Shown here: in pieces, positions 17,209 to 26,487 of the stretch
Position numbering within the stretch: the first letter of the stretch is position 1
Layout of the letters: every line of letters starts with the position of its first letter
From: Halomarinibacterium sp034670265
GTDB lineage: Bacteria > Bacteroidota > Bacteroidia > Flavobacteriales > Flavobacteriaceae
Assembly: GCA_034670265.1 (NCBI GenBank)
Contig: JAXMNU010000003.1
Coordinates: 372,001 to 436,000, forward strand
Length of the DNA: 64,000 nt
Reading direction: 5' to 3'
Made by a program: the position numbers and the translations under genes
The notes under the pieces: model-generated
Database searches by the model: none
Told to the model about the DNA's origin: nothing
The model's input: only the letters and a program-made list of their open reading frames with translations

Positions 17209-20200
17209 TTAGAAAAATGCTCTTAACTGAATCGTTCCTGTATGTATTGTTTTCGAGTTTTCACTATTTCTTCCAAAATACGATAGATTCGCATCTAAGT
17301 ATTTCGTTATTCTTTTCTGAAACAATACATTCCAAGTAAAGTTTGTGCCAGGCTGAAGCCCTTCTAACATGGTATATGCTACAGGCGAAAAAGCACTGCC
17401 TGTAAAAGCATTGTCAATATAATTAAACTCTCCAGAAATAGATATCTTTTCAACATTGTTATAAGCAAAAGAGAAGCCTAGTTTTTGTTGCTTCAGTTGT
17501 TCCATTTCGCCTAAAGAGTTTTCTTCATTCATATATTGATAAAATATATCAAATCGAGTTTGACGACTTGCTAAATAGGAAAGCTTTGGATTGAGTTGAT
17601 AATTTTCCAAATTGAAATTTCTATTTTCAAAATTTTCTGAAAGCGTTTCATTACTCCCCAAACCACACTTTAGATTAGCTATCCAAACTTCTTCAAATTG
17701 ATGAGTAAAATTAAGTTGATGACTCTTCAATTTATTTTCCTGAAGCCCTAATGAAATTAAATTCCTGCTAGAAGTCGATAAATAGGTGTAACTTGTTGTA
17801 TAGCGTTGTTTTCCGCGATTAAAAAATAACACGTTTTTTAAATTTAAATTAAGTCCAAATTCATTTTCTCCTCCCGATTTAAAAGGGTTTATGGAGGCTA
17901 AATTATTGTCTCTTATAATCTTACGGTCGATAACGTAAGAGGTTTGATTGTAAAACTTTGAAAGTACTTTTTTCAATCCAGAGTCATTAATCCAATCTTG
18001 AGGCTGTAGCGTTACTATCTGGCTAAACCGATTATTTTTTACGCGTATAAAAACCTGATTGGGAAGCAATACTTTTAAATATTCTGCTTGATCTTGAAAC
18101 TGAGCAACTTCAAATTCATTTAATTCCTGAACACCGTTATCATTATAATCTATCCAAGTAAAAGTTCCCTGCCCTTGGTCTACTTTTACAAAGGTGAATT
18201 CCTGTTGTGGGAGTACTCCGTTATTGGTTTCAAAGGCACTATTTAAACGCACCTTCCCTTTCCAAAGGTTTTGAGAATACAACAATCGAGTATTTAGATT
18301 TTTTTCATCTTCAATGCTACTGTCTTCATAATTAATACGTCGATAATTCGAAAATACAGCTAATTGCGTATTTTGATTATTAATCAATTTCGATTTTAAA
18401 AAATAGTCATTTGAGGTATTTACTTTTTTCAGAAAATTATTTTTGACACTATCATTTACGCGATAGCGATAACCAACCTCTGCAAAAACCTGGGTGCTGT
18501 CTCCAATTCCAGTATACACTTCGTATTGTGAAAATCGTTGGCTTAAAGGCGTTAAACTATCACTTGCAATTACCTTAGCTTTATTGTCTTCTAGCATTAC
18601 CTTTCCACCCACCCATGCCTTTTTAAAACCATACGTGGCGTTATTGTAGGTGCGTAAAAAGCTTGTTTTTTGAAGATCACTTTCGCTATCTAAATAACTT
18701 GTCGAGCTCGTTACTCTCACATTTTGAAGTCTTACATTGGCAAATGCCACGTGTCTGTTTCCAGTAAAATTTTCTGAAAAATCCAATCGTTGAAATTCGT
18801 ATCGAATGCTACCGTTTTTTGGCCGACTTAGCTCTACTCCTGTGGTTAAAAAGCTTTGATTGCCAAGTGGCAACTCCAAGTTCCAATCACGATTAAATTC
18901 AATATTGTAAAAACGCTCAATGGTTTTAAAATCCTCGTGGAGATAGTCAAAACTTCCAAAACCAATTACTTGCAAACTATCTTGGGTTTTTAAAAGTGTT
19001 TGCTTTGCCGCAAGCCTTCCTGCAAATCCGTCATTGTCATTATTATCAATATTCGAAAACAAGTTTTGGTCGTTAATACTTCCTGCTAATTCAAAACCAA
19101 TTTCTGTTTTTTCTGAAGGAATGTAACTTCCATTCACCCCTCCAATTTGTAATTTTTCTGGAGGTGTTAACCGTACAATAGGTTCATAACTTCCTTGTGG
19201 AACACCATCAATAGGAGCGACATATTCAAAAATATTGGCAATGGATTCGGTGGAAGTAATACTATAATTTCCTTGATTTGCCCCTACCAAACTGAAACGC
19301 ACATTGTACAATTCGTCTTCAGGGTCGTTAGAAAAAACAAAGACTTCCACACCTCCAACCATCTCTTTTTTATAAAGAATTTTATTTTCCGAAAAGGAAT
19401 CCAATACTGCCGAAGGCGCATTCATTAAACTTGTGTCATCTCCTGCAGCTGCTAAAATGGAAACTTGTTCTTCAGATAGATTTTGTTGTAATGGCTGGTT
19501 TTTTGCATCACTTTCAGAAAATACATACGCCCCAATTTTTAAAGTTTCGGATTCGTAATTTCCGCCACCGTATCCAATAAAGCGGGTGTAACTTCTTTCG
19601 GTAAATTGATATTCCACCGTAATTCGCATATTAGCCGTAATGGGATAGGTAGGGTTAAACTTTAACTCCCCTGCGTTGTAATCGATTACATAATCGGCAT
19701 TTTCTCCTCGATTCAGCAGTAATCCATTTACATACACACGTTCACTCCCAGAAACAATAAGAATAAACAATTCTCCATTGGGCCCCACCAATTTATACGG
19801 CCCTTGATTTCCTTCCTGCCCCGTAAACTGACTCCGTTGAAAAACGCCTCTTACCAGCCCTGCTGAGGCAAATGCAGATGTCTTAGAGCCATCTTCACCA
19901 AGGAGTTGACCAAAGAGTGATATCCCTTGAATTTTCTTTGTAAAACGCCCAAAATAGCTTTGTGAGTTTTGCAAATCGACATCCCCTGCACGAATGTTCC
20001 AATTGTCGCTAAAAAGCTCAATAAAAATTTGGTCAAATTCATCTAGATTTTGTGAATACCCACCTTCCTGACTTGGAATATTGGCATCTTGCAAGGATGC
20101 TCGAAGCGAAACGCGATCACTAATTTTTCCAGTAATTTGAAGGTCTAATTCGCTATTGACTACCGTGTTTTGATTATTTCCAACCGTAATTCCGCGAGAA

Positions 20201-20625
20201 ATACTTCCTTGGGTATTTAATCCTTCAAAAGGAGAGGAACCCGTTTTGGTAGTACTTTTTTCTAGTGCATACAGTTTTTCAATAGAACTGCTATTATCTA
20301 CAATTATTTTTGAATCGAGCAAATAGTATTCCCGCGTTAAAAAAATAGGATAGCGAAGATAATTTACAGTAACAGAGTCTGTTTGTTGCTGAAGTTCTTC
20401 AGAGAAGCGAACCGTTCCGTTTACAAAATCTACCGTGTAGGTTGAAGAAGGAATCGTATTCCCTTCAGCATCTTTAATACTGAAATTTGAAGGATTGATG
20501 CTTAACGAATCGACTAAAACCGAATCTTGCACAGCTACTTTTTTTATTCGATAATTCGATAAGGTGTCTTGGGCTTGCACCGAAAACGCTATAAAACTGA
20601 ATAAAAAAATGCAGTATAATTTCAT
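17209..20625 (-). CDS. Large outer-membrane beta-barrel protein, SprA-like segment
   Basis: The better start is the ATG at 20625 (MKLYCIFLF), giving 1138 residues with a signal peptide cut after VQAQ; a TTG two codons upstream is less likely. Residues about 145-235 (SISRGITVGNNQNTVVNS, LRASLQDANIPSQEGG, FDQIFIEL, WNIRAGDVDLQ) resemble, from memory, a conserved part of SprA, the T9SS translocon barrel. SprA is about twice as long. The C-terminal ~500 residues have the alternating pattern of transmembrane strands and end in aromatic residues (RAFF). It could be an outer-membrane channel or assembly factor. Function unproven. Confidence 0.75.
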   Translation of the reverse strand: MKLYCIFLFSFIAFSVQAQDTLSNYRIKKVAVQDSVLVDSLSINPSNFSIKDAEGNTIPSSTYTVDFVNGTVRFSEELQQQTDSVTVNYLRYPIFLTREYYLLDSKIIVDNSSSIEKLYALEKSTTKTGSSPFEGLNTQGSISRGITVGNNQNTVVNSELDLQITGKISDRVSLRASLQDANIPSQEGGYSQNLDEFDQIFIELFSDNWNIRAGDVDLQNSQSYFGRFTKKIQGISLFGQLLGEDGSKTSAFASAGLVRGVFQRSQFTGQEGNQGPYKLVGPNGELFILIVSGSERVYVNGLLLNRGENADYVIDYNAGELKFNPTYPITANMRITVEYQFTERSYTRFIGYGGGNYESETLKIGAYVFSESDAKNQPLQQNLSEEQVSILAAAGDDTSLMNAPSAVLDSFSENKILYKKEMVGGVEVFVFSNDPEDELYNVRFSLVGANQGNYSITSTESIANIFEYVAPIDGVPQGSYEPIVRLTPPEKLQIGGVNGSYIPSEKTEIGFELAGSINDQNLFSNIDNNDNDGFAGRLAAKQTLLKTQDSLQVIGFGSFDYLHEDFKTIERFYNIEFNRDWNLELPLGNQSFLTTGVELSRPKNGSIRYEFQRLDFSENFTGNRHVAFANVRLQNVRVTSSTSYLDSESDLQKTSFLRTYNNATYGFKKAWVGGKVMLEDNKAKVIASDSLTPLSQRFSQYEVYTGIGDSTQVFAEVGYRYRVNDSVKNNFLKKVNTSNDYFLKSKLINNQNTQLAVFSNYRRINYEDSSIEDEKNLNTRLLYSQNLWKGKVRLNSAFETNNGVLPQQEFTFVKVDQGQGTFTWIDYNDNGVQELNEFEVAQFQDQAEYLKVLLPNQVFIRVKNNRFSQIVTLQPQDWINDSGLKKVLSKFYNQTSYVIDRKIIRDNNLASINPFKSGGENEFGLNLNLKNVLFFNRGKQRYTTSYTYLSTSSRNLISLGLQENKLKSHQLNFTHQFEEVWIANLKCGLGSNETLSENFENRNFNLENYQLNPKLSYLASRQTRFDIFYQYMNEENSLGEMEQLKQQKLGFSFAYNNVEKISISGEFNYIDNAFTGSAFSPVAYTMLEGLQPGTNFTWNVLFQKRITKYLDANLSYFGRNSENSKTIHTGTIQLRAFF

Positions 20626-20741
20626 TAACAATAAAACTCTTTCAATGTTCTTTTATTTTGTTGATTGTTTTCTGAAAACCTTTTCAAACTTCTTATGGGT
20701 AAATATACGGGGTTATTTATTTTAGTGGTTTAAAAATAATT

Positions 20742-20812
20742 GTCATTCCGACAGAGCATAGCGATGAGGAATCCCATAATTTATTGAGATTTCTCACTTC
20801 GTTCTTAATGAC
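20742..20812. repeat. Imperfect inverted repeat, REP-like intergenic element
   Basis: The element begins GTCATTCCGA, contains GATGAGGAATC and ends GAGATTTCTC ... AATGAC, so its two halves are imperfect reverse complements. It lies just upstream of exonuclease III in otherwise AT-rich DNA. Similar GTCATTCCGA-type palindromes are familiar as dispersed elements in Bacteroidota genomes; only one copy is visible here. Confidence 0.65.
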
Positions 20813-20848
20813 AAAAAGCTGTTGAATTTTAATGAAATAAAAAAACAA

Positions 20849-21613
20849 ATGAAAATTATCTCATACAACGTAAACGGAATTCGCGCCGCCATGCGCAAAG
20901 GGTTTTTAGAATGGTTGCAAGCCGCCAACCCAGATGTTATTTGTATTCAGGAAACCAAAGCCAATGAAGACCAAGTGGAAGTCGCCGAAATTGAAGCAGC
21001 GGGTTATCCGTATCACTATTGGTTTAGCGCGCAAAAAAAAGGCTATAGCGGGGTGGCGATTTTCAGTAAAATAGAACCCAAACATGTGGAATACGGCACA
21101 GGCATCGAGTACATGGATTTTGAAGGAAGAAACATTCGGTTAGATTTTGACAATGTTTCGGTGATGAGTTTGTATCTCCCCAGCGGAACCAATCTCGACC
21201 GATTGGAACATAAACTTACCTATATGGCCGATTTCCAAACGTACATAAATACCCTAAAAAAGGAGATCCCAAACTTGGTGATTTGCGGCGATTATAATAT
21301 TTGTCACAAAGCTATCGATATTCACGATCCCGTGCGAAATGCCACTGTTTCAGGATTTTTGCCTGTAGAGCGCGAATGGATTGACGGATTTATTAAAAGC
21401 GGATTTATAGATAGTTTCCGTCATTTTAATAAAGAACCTCATAACTATACGTGGTGGAGTTATCGCGCCAATTCTCGCGCCAACAATAAAGGCTGGCGTA
21501 TCGATTATAATATGGTGGCACAACCCTTACAAGATAATTTAAAAAGAGCCGTTATATTACCCGAGGCAGAGCACAGCGATCACTGCCCACATATGGTCGA
21601 ATTATCATTTTAA
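20849..21613 (+). CDS. xth: Exodeoxyribonuclease III
   Basis: This AP endonuclease/3'-5' exonuclease acts in base-excision repair. I choose the ATG at 20849 (MKIISYNVNGIRAA), giving 254 residues; the upstream TTG at 20822 would add nine unmatched residues next to a repeat. Visible active-site blocks are NVNGIR, ICIQETKA (metal Glu), GDYNI, and the C-terminal SDHCPHMVE with the catalytic Asp-His. Its stop codon overlaps the ATG of the OmpA lipoprotein (TAATG), so the two are probably coupled. Confidence 0.95.
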   Translation: MKIISYNVNGIRAAMRKGFLEWLQAANPDVICIQETKANEDQVEVAEIEAAGYPYHYWFSAQKKGYSGVAIFSKIEPKHVEYGTGIEYMDFEGRNIRLDFDNVSVMSLYLPSGTNLDRLEHKLTYMADFQTYINTLKKEIPNLVICGDYNICHKAIDIHDPVRNATVSGFLPVEREWIDGFIKSGFIDSFRHFNKEPHNYTWWSYRANSRANNKGWRIDYNMVAQPLQDNLKRAVILPEAEHSDHCPHMVELSF

Positions 21614-22584
21614 TGCCCAAAACCTACAATATGCTACATAAAATTTTCTTCGGAATAGCAACAAGTGTGTTGCTAGCTTCCTGCGTTTCCCCAAAAATAT
21701 ACAACGATTTACAAGCTAAATACGACGATTTAAAAGCCGAAAACGAATCGCTCATGTCACAATTAGATGGAAAAGGCGGTAATGGTGAACAATATACCGT
21801 TGCCAATCTGCGGAAGGAAATTGAAAAACTCAATGCTGAAAAAACGGCATTGGCGATGGAGCTATCGGCTACGAAAAACAATTATGATAGACTGAAAAAT
21901 TCCTACGATGCGTTGGAAGAAAATAGCAGCTCGGCATTGACTGAAAACTTAGAACGCAACCGAAAACTCTTAGAGCAACTCGAAGCCAAAGAAAAGGCTT
22001 TAGCAGAAGAAGCCCTCCGATTGAACACCCTACAAAGAAAACTGGAAGATCGCTCCAAACGCGTGGAGGAATTGGAAAGTATGATTGCTGCCAAAGATGC
22101 CCAAATGAAAAAACTAAAAGACGCCATCTCCGCAGCATTAACCAATTTTGAAGGCAACGGACTTACCGTAGAACAACGGGATGGAAAAGTCTATGTGTCT
22201 ATGGAAAACAAACTTTTGTTCGAAAGTGGAAGTTGGGCAGTAAACACCCGTGGGCGTGAAGCAGTGAATGCCTTAGGAAATGTGTTGGCAAAAAACACCG
22301 AAATTGCCGTACTTATTGAAGGCCACACCGATAATGTGCCTTACTCCGCCAATGGAAACATCCAAGATAACTGGGATTTATCCACAAAACGTGCCACGGC
22401 TATTGTAAGTATTCTTACTGAAAATAACCGTATCCCAAAAGACAATTTAACCGCTGCGGGACGTGGTGAATTTGCCCCCATTGCCCCCAACGATACTGCG
22501 GAAGGGCGTGCCAAAAACCGCCGAATTGAAGTTATTTTAACCCCTAAATTGGATGAGATTACTAGAATTTTAAACGAGAATTAA
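21613..22584 (+). CDS. OmpA-family peptidoglycan-binding lipoprotein
   Basis: This envelope lipoprotein links outer membrane and cell wall. The start given (21613) overlaps the xth stop; the ATG at 21631 (MLHKIFFGIATSVLLASC) gives a better signal peptide and lipobox and may be the real start. It is followed by a long coiled coil (about 30-185) and a C-terminal OmpA domain (about 195-320) with IEGHTDNVPY, NWDLSTKRA and GRAKNRRIEV, the peptidoglycan-binding residues. The 3' end overlaps radA by four bases on the other strand. Confidence 0.92.
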   Translation: MPKTYNMLHKIFFGIATSVLLASCVSPKIYNDLQAKYDDLKAENESLMSQLDGKGGNGEQYTVANLRKEIEKLNAEKTALAMELSATKNNYDRLKNSYDALEENSSSALTENLERNRKLLEQLEAKEKALAEEALRLNTLQRKLEDRSKRVEELESMIAAKDAQMKKLKDAISAALTNFEGNGLTVEQRDGKVYVSMENKLLFESGSWAVNTRGREAVNALGNVLAKNTEIAVLIEGHTDNVPYSANGNIQDNWDLSTKRATAIVSILTENNRIPKDNLTAAGRGEFAPIAPNDTAEGRAKNRRIEVILTPKLDEITRILNEN

Positions 22585-23942
22585 CCAAACAAATGCCTAA
22601 CCACATCGTGGACTTTGGCTACTTTAATGATGTTGATGGTATAGTTTTGTTTAGGGAGTTTGCAGTATTTGGAGATCACAATGCTGCCAAAGCCTAACTT
22701 TTCGGCTTCGAGGATTCGTTGCTCAATACGGGTGACAGGACGTACTTCGCCAGCTAATCCTATTTCTGCAGCAAAGCACATGGATTTATCAATAGCAATA
22801 TCAATATTGGAGGAAAGCACAGCGGCAACCACTGCCAAATCAATGGCTGGATCATCCACGGTAATACCGCCCGTAATATTTAAAAAGACATCTTTGGCAC
22901 CCAATTTAAAGCCAGCTCGTTTTTCTAAAACGGCTAAAATCATATTTAAGCGCTTGGCATTATAACCTGTGGCAGAGCGTTGAGGGGTGCCATACACTGC
23001 CGTGCTCACTAAGGCTTGTATTTCTATCATTAAAGGACGCATGCCTTCCAGTGTAGCAGCAATAGCAGTCCCGCTTAAGTCTTCTTCGTTTTTGGAAATT
23101 AATATTTCAGAAGGATTGGAAACCTCTCGCAAGCCGCTGCCTTGCATTTCGTAAATTCCTAATTCGTTAGTACTTCCAAAGCGATTTTTATGAGCGCGTA
23201 GAATTCGGTACACATGGTTGCGGTCGCCCTCAAATTGGAGTACGGTATCCACCATATGTTCCAAAATTTTAGGCCCAGCAATGTTCCCGTCTTTGGTAAT
23301 ATGCCCAATCAACACCACAGGCGTATCGGTTTCTTTAGCAAATTTTATCAATTCTGAAGTACATTCCCGTATTTGCGAAATACTTCCAGCCGTACTTTCA
23401 ATATGGTCGGTTTGTAATGTTTGGATGGAGTCAATCACCAAAATATCGGGTTCGGTTTCAGCAATATGCCGAAAGATATTTTGTGTTTTGGTTTCGGTTA
23501 AAATGTAGCAGTTTTCAGCATCTGGAACAATACGTTCGGCACGCATTTTAATTTGCTGGGCACTTTCTTCACCTGAAACATACAATGTTTTAAAGGGGAG
23601 TTTTAAAGCGACTTGAAGCATTAAGGTGCTTTTTCCAATGCCGGGTTCTCCTCCTAAAAGGGTTAACGAACCAGGCACTAAGCCACCGCCCAAAACGCGA
23701 TTGAGTTCTTCATCTTGGGTATTCATTCTAATTTCTGAAGCATTGGAAATTTCAGAAATACGTTGGGGTTTTGCTACTCTTTTTGAAGGTTTTTCTTCAG
23801 GATTCCAACTGGCCTTTGACGCTTTTTGAATAATTTCTTCAGTAATGGTATTCCATTGTTTACAGGAAGTACATTGCCCTTGCCATTTGGCAAATTGTGC
23901 CCCGCAATTTTGACAAAAAAAAGTGGTTTTTACTTTTGCCAT
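22581..23942 (-). CDS. radA: DNA repair protein RadA
   Basis: RadA is a RecA-like ATPase that drives branch migration during recombination and repair. It has an N-terminal zinc ribbon (C10-x2-C13 ... C24-x2-C27), Walker A GGEPGIGKST at about 97-106, the RadA-specific KNRFG motif at about 252-256 and a Lon-protease-like C-terminal domain. The 453-residue length is normal. Its start overlaps the stop of the upstream esterase-like gene by one base, so it is the last gene of the panC-panD-flippase-esterase-radA run. Confidence 0.96.
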   Translation of the reverse strand: MAKVKTTFFCQNCGAQFAKWQGQCTSCKQWNTITEEIIQKASKASWNPEEKPSKRVAKPQRISEISNASEIRMNTQDEELNRVLGGGLVPGSLTLLGGEPGIGKSTLMLQVALKLPFKTLYVSGEESAQQIKMRAERIVPDAENCYILTETKTQNIFRHIAETEPDILVIDSIQTLQTDHIESTAGSISQIRECTSELIKFAKETDTPVVLIGHITKDGNIAGPKILEHMVDTVLQFEGDRNHVYRILRAHKNRFGSTNELGIYEMQGSGLREVSNPSEILISKNEEDLSGTAIAATLEGMRPLMIEIQALVSTAVYGTPQRSATGYNAKRLNMILAVLEKRAGFKLGAKDVFLNITGGITVDDPAIDLAVVAAVLSSNIDIAIDKSMCFAAEIGLAGEVRPVTRIEQRILEAEKLGFGSIVISKYCKLPKQNYTINIIKVAKVHDVVRHLFG

Positions 23943-25096
23943 TAATATCCAAAATCTTCTTTAATCTTATCGGCTTTGTCTAACATGATATCTACGGTGA
24001 TAAAGTCGACTTCTTCTTTGTCAAAGCCTGCCTGATAGGTTCTCATGGCCTTTTTTGGCTCACCCATTTCTTCATAATAACGCGCCATATAGTAATCGCC
24101 TAGCACAGTATCTGGATATTGCTTTTGCGCCATGGTAGCAATCTCACGAAGGGATTCCCATTGTTTTTTCTTTTCGCAGGCTGTTGCTGTAGCGATAAAA
24201 TCATTAATACGAATTGGGTTTGTTAATCCGAATAGATCTTCAATGGTTTTATACTTATCTACCAAATATTGATGAATAGGCGTATCCATTTTTAAGAGTT
24301 TTTCATTGAATTCTTCTTTTGAAATAGGACGATACACCGAAAAGATTTTCTCCATCGCCGAAGGAATAGCCCTTGCTACCAAAGAGTAATGTGTGGCTCC
24401 TTCAAAATTATCGAAGTAATAGGCAAAGTTATCCGATTTTAAAGGGGAAAGGCTTTTGTTTAAATCGGTAGAAATCTCCATTAAGTCTTTAATATCATCG
24501 CTTCCCGTGGCGAGATAATAAAACAATTTTGTTTCTATCGCTGGAATACGTTCGGGTAATCGTTCGTCCATCATAGGCGCTAAATCTGGACTTAAACAAA
24601 TGTAGCCGTTAAATAATGGTGGGTCTTTAAAAAGATAGTAGTTGATAAAGTTTGCTGTAAAGTCGTGTCCCACAGCAATAGTGAATTTTGCGGTTCGGTA
24701 ATTAGCATCAATATAAGGGAGTAATTCGAGTCCAATAAATTCAAAAAAATTGGCTCCTTTATCTTCGGGCATAAAGTTGGTGTCGTCGTAGTTACAATCT
24801 TCATAACGGCTATCACCTTGCATAATTCCAACTACAATGGCTTCCGGCATATCTTCCCAATAGCCAAAATAATCTACGTTTCCCGCTACGGGTTCAAAAA
24901 GATAATTGGCATCAAGGACCACAACGATAGGATAGGATTTTTCGATATTTACTTCATAATCGCGAGGCAATTGGATTTTAAGTCGGCGAGATTCTTCGAG
25001 TTTAAAAGAACTAATTTCTTCGTAAATAATTTTGGACTGAGATATTGAAGAAGCGACAAAAAATGTACTAAATAGTAGGAGAAATACTTTTTTCAT
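23942..25096 (-). CDS. Esterase-fold (PF00756-type) secreted protein with altered nucleophile
   Basis: This 384-residue protein has a signal peptide (cut near SISQ) and then an alpha/beta-hydrolase domain of the putative-esterase family (PIVVVLDANYLFEP, AIVVGIMQGDSRYED, LLPYIDANYRT). The expected nucleophile elbow GHSxGG reads GHDFTA (about 143-148), so Asp145 replaces Ser. The C-terminal ~90 residues look like a TPR-like helical repeat (YYMARYYEEMGEPKKAMRTY). If the reading is right the protein is a pseudoenzyme or uses other chemistry. It overlaps radA by one base. Real substrate or partner unknown. Confidence 0.8.
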   Translation of the reverse strand: MKKVFLLLFSTFFVASSISQSKIIYEEISSFKLEESRRLKIQLPRDYEVNIEKSYPIVVVLDANYLFEPVAGNVDYFGYWEDMPEAIVVGIMQGDSRYEDCNYDDTNFMPEDKGANFFEFIGLELLPYIDANYRTAKFTIAVGHDFTANFINYYLFKDPPLFNGYICLSPDLAPMMDERLPERIPAIETKLFYYLATGSDDIKDLMEISTDLNKSLSPLKSDNFAYYFDNFEGATHYSLVARAIPSAMEKIFSVYRPISKEEFNEKLLKMDTPIHQYLVDKYKTIEDLFGLTNPIRINDFIATATACEKKKQWESLREIATMAQKQYPDTVLGDYYMARYYEEMGEPKKAMRTYQAGFDKEEVDFITVDIMLDKADKIKEDFGY

Positions 25097-25160
25097 AAAT
25101 TTTAATTTACCGAACGAAAGATACTAATTTTTGAAGATTGAATCCTTCAGATAAAGAGAA

Positions 25161-26123
25161 CTATTTATTTCGATTGTAAATGGGAAGAAAAACCAACGAT
25201 AGTACTCCGGAAAGAATAATATAGATCACGTTAGAGGTCCAAACAATCCATCCTAATGCAGTTCCCACGGTTTCAGGAATCCCGAAAATAAGCAAAATTC
25301 CTGCAATGGCTAAGGGGTAGTATCCAAGTCCGCTATTGGTAAAAGCGAAAGTAAAACTACCCACAACAAATGTGATAATAATGGTTCCAAAACTTATAAA
25401 GGAAGTTTCTGGCAGCGCTTGCGTAGCGGTGTAAAAGGAAAGTAAGTAGAGCCCCCAAATGAGTAAACTATGAAAAATAAAAGCACCCTTTTTCTTCATT
25501 TTTAAAATACTGAAAACCCCGTCTTTTAAACCTCTTACAAAGTTTTTTATTTTTTGGGAGATGTTCCCTTTAGATTTTTTCAGAAAGAAATAAAATGCAA
25601 ATAATCCTAACAAAAGAAATCCTAAGGCCAAGGCGAGTTTTTTAAACGGAATGAGTTGGGTGATATAATCGTATAACTCATCAAACTGAAGCAATACTGC
25701 CAACACTGTAAATAGTAGCAGGAAGAATAGGTCTACCACTCTTTCAGAAATAATGGTTCCAAAACCTTTTTCAAAAGGGACTTTTTCGTATTTATCCAAT
25801 ATCACTGCACGGGACACTTCACCGCTTTTTGGGATGAATAAATTCATAAAATAGGCAGTGGAAACGGCAAAAAAGTTATTCAGTAATTTTGGTTTATAAC
25901 CCAGAGGTTCTAACATAAAATTCCATCGATACGCTCTAATAGTATGGCTTAGGATGCTCATTAAAACGGAGGCAACCACAATAACATAATTGGCGTTTTT
26001 AAAATGAAAAACTAACTCGTCCCATTGCTCTGGAGTAAACTTGGAATAGAAATACCAAATTAGAAATACCCCTAGAGCTAAAGGAATAAAAAGCTGTAAA
26101 AACTTTGAAAGTGACTTATTCAA
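25161..26123 (-). CDS. Lysylphosphatidylglycerol-synthase-TM-type flippase-like membrane protein
   Basis: This 320-residue integral membrane protein has about eight hydrophobic helices and the family pattern SHTIRAYRWN, NLFIPKSGEVSRA and ERVVDLFFL. That is the domain of MprF/AglD-type proteins thought to move lipid intermediates across the inner membrane. No synthetase domain is attached. It starts one base after the stop of panD, so the two are cotranscribed. The lipid moved cannot be told; flippase activity is inferred from the family. Confidence 0.87.
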   Translation of the reverse strand: MNKSLSKFLQLFIPLALGVFLIWYFYSKFTPEQWDELVFHFKNANYVIVVASVLMSILSHTIRAYRWNFMLEPLGYKPKLLNNFFAVSTAYFMNLFIPKSGEVSRAVILDKYEKVPFEKGFGTIISERVVDLFFLLLFTVLAVLLQFDELYDYITQLIPFKKLALALGFLLLGLFAFYFFLKKSKGNISQKIKNFVRGLKDGVFSILKMKKKGAFIFHSLLIWGLYLLSFYTATQALPETSFISFGTIIITFVVGSFTFAFTNSGLGYYPLAIAGILLIFGIPETVGTALGWIVWTSNVIYIILSGVLSLVFLPIYNRNK

Positions 26124-26124
26124 A

Positions 26125-26475
26125 TTATGTTAGGAGGTTGTTTTTTTCATTTGGGAATACCAGAGAAGGTTTAAACTTTTTGGCTTCTTCCACATTCATA
26201 ATAGCATAAGTGATAAGAATTAAAATATCACCTGGAGCTACTTTTCTTGCTGCGGCACCATTAAGTGTAATTTCACCACTTTTTCTGGGTCCTGGAATAG
26301 CATAGGTTTCGAGACGTTCTCCGTTATTATTATTTACAATCTGCACTTTTTCACCTTCAATAATATTGGCAGCATCCATTAAATCTTCATCTATGGTTAT
26401 ACTTCCTATATAGTTGAGGTCTGCACCTGTTACTTTTACTCTGTGTATTTTAGATTTTACTACGTGAATCATCAT
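26125..26475 (-). CDS. panD: Aspartate 1-decarboxylase
   Basis: PanD makes beta-alanine from aspartate for pantothenate and CoA. The proenzyme has the self-cleavage site Gly24-Ser25 (NYIGSIT), which produces the pyruvoyl cofactor, and the NGAAARKVAPGD segment. The 116-residue length is normal for the short bacterial type. It lies 12 bases after panC, which uses its product. Confidence 0.96.
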   Translation of the reverse strand: MMIHVVKSKIHRVKVTGADLNYIGSITIDEDLMDAANIIEGEKVQIVNNNNGERLETYAIPGPRKSGEITLNGAAARKVAPGDILILITYAIMNVEEAKKFKPSLVFPNEKNNLLT

Positions 26476-26487
26476 TGGGCAAAGGTA

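Noticed and set aside
22660..22965. Plus-strand ORF opposite radA
   Set aside because: It is a shadow of the radA reading frame with no recognisable motif or start context; several similar ORFs opposite other genes were set aside for the same reason.
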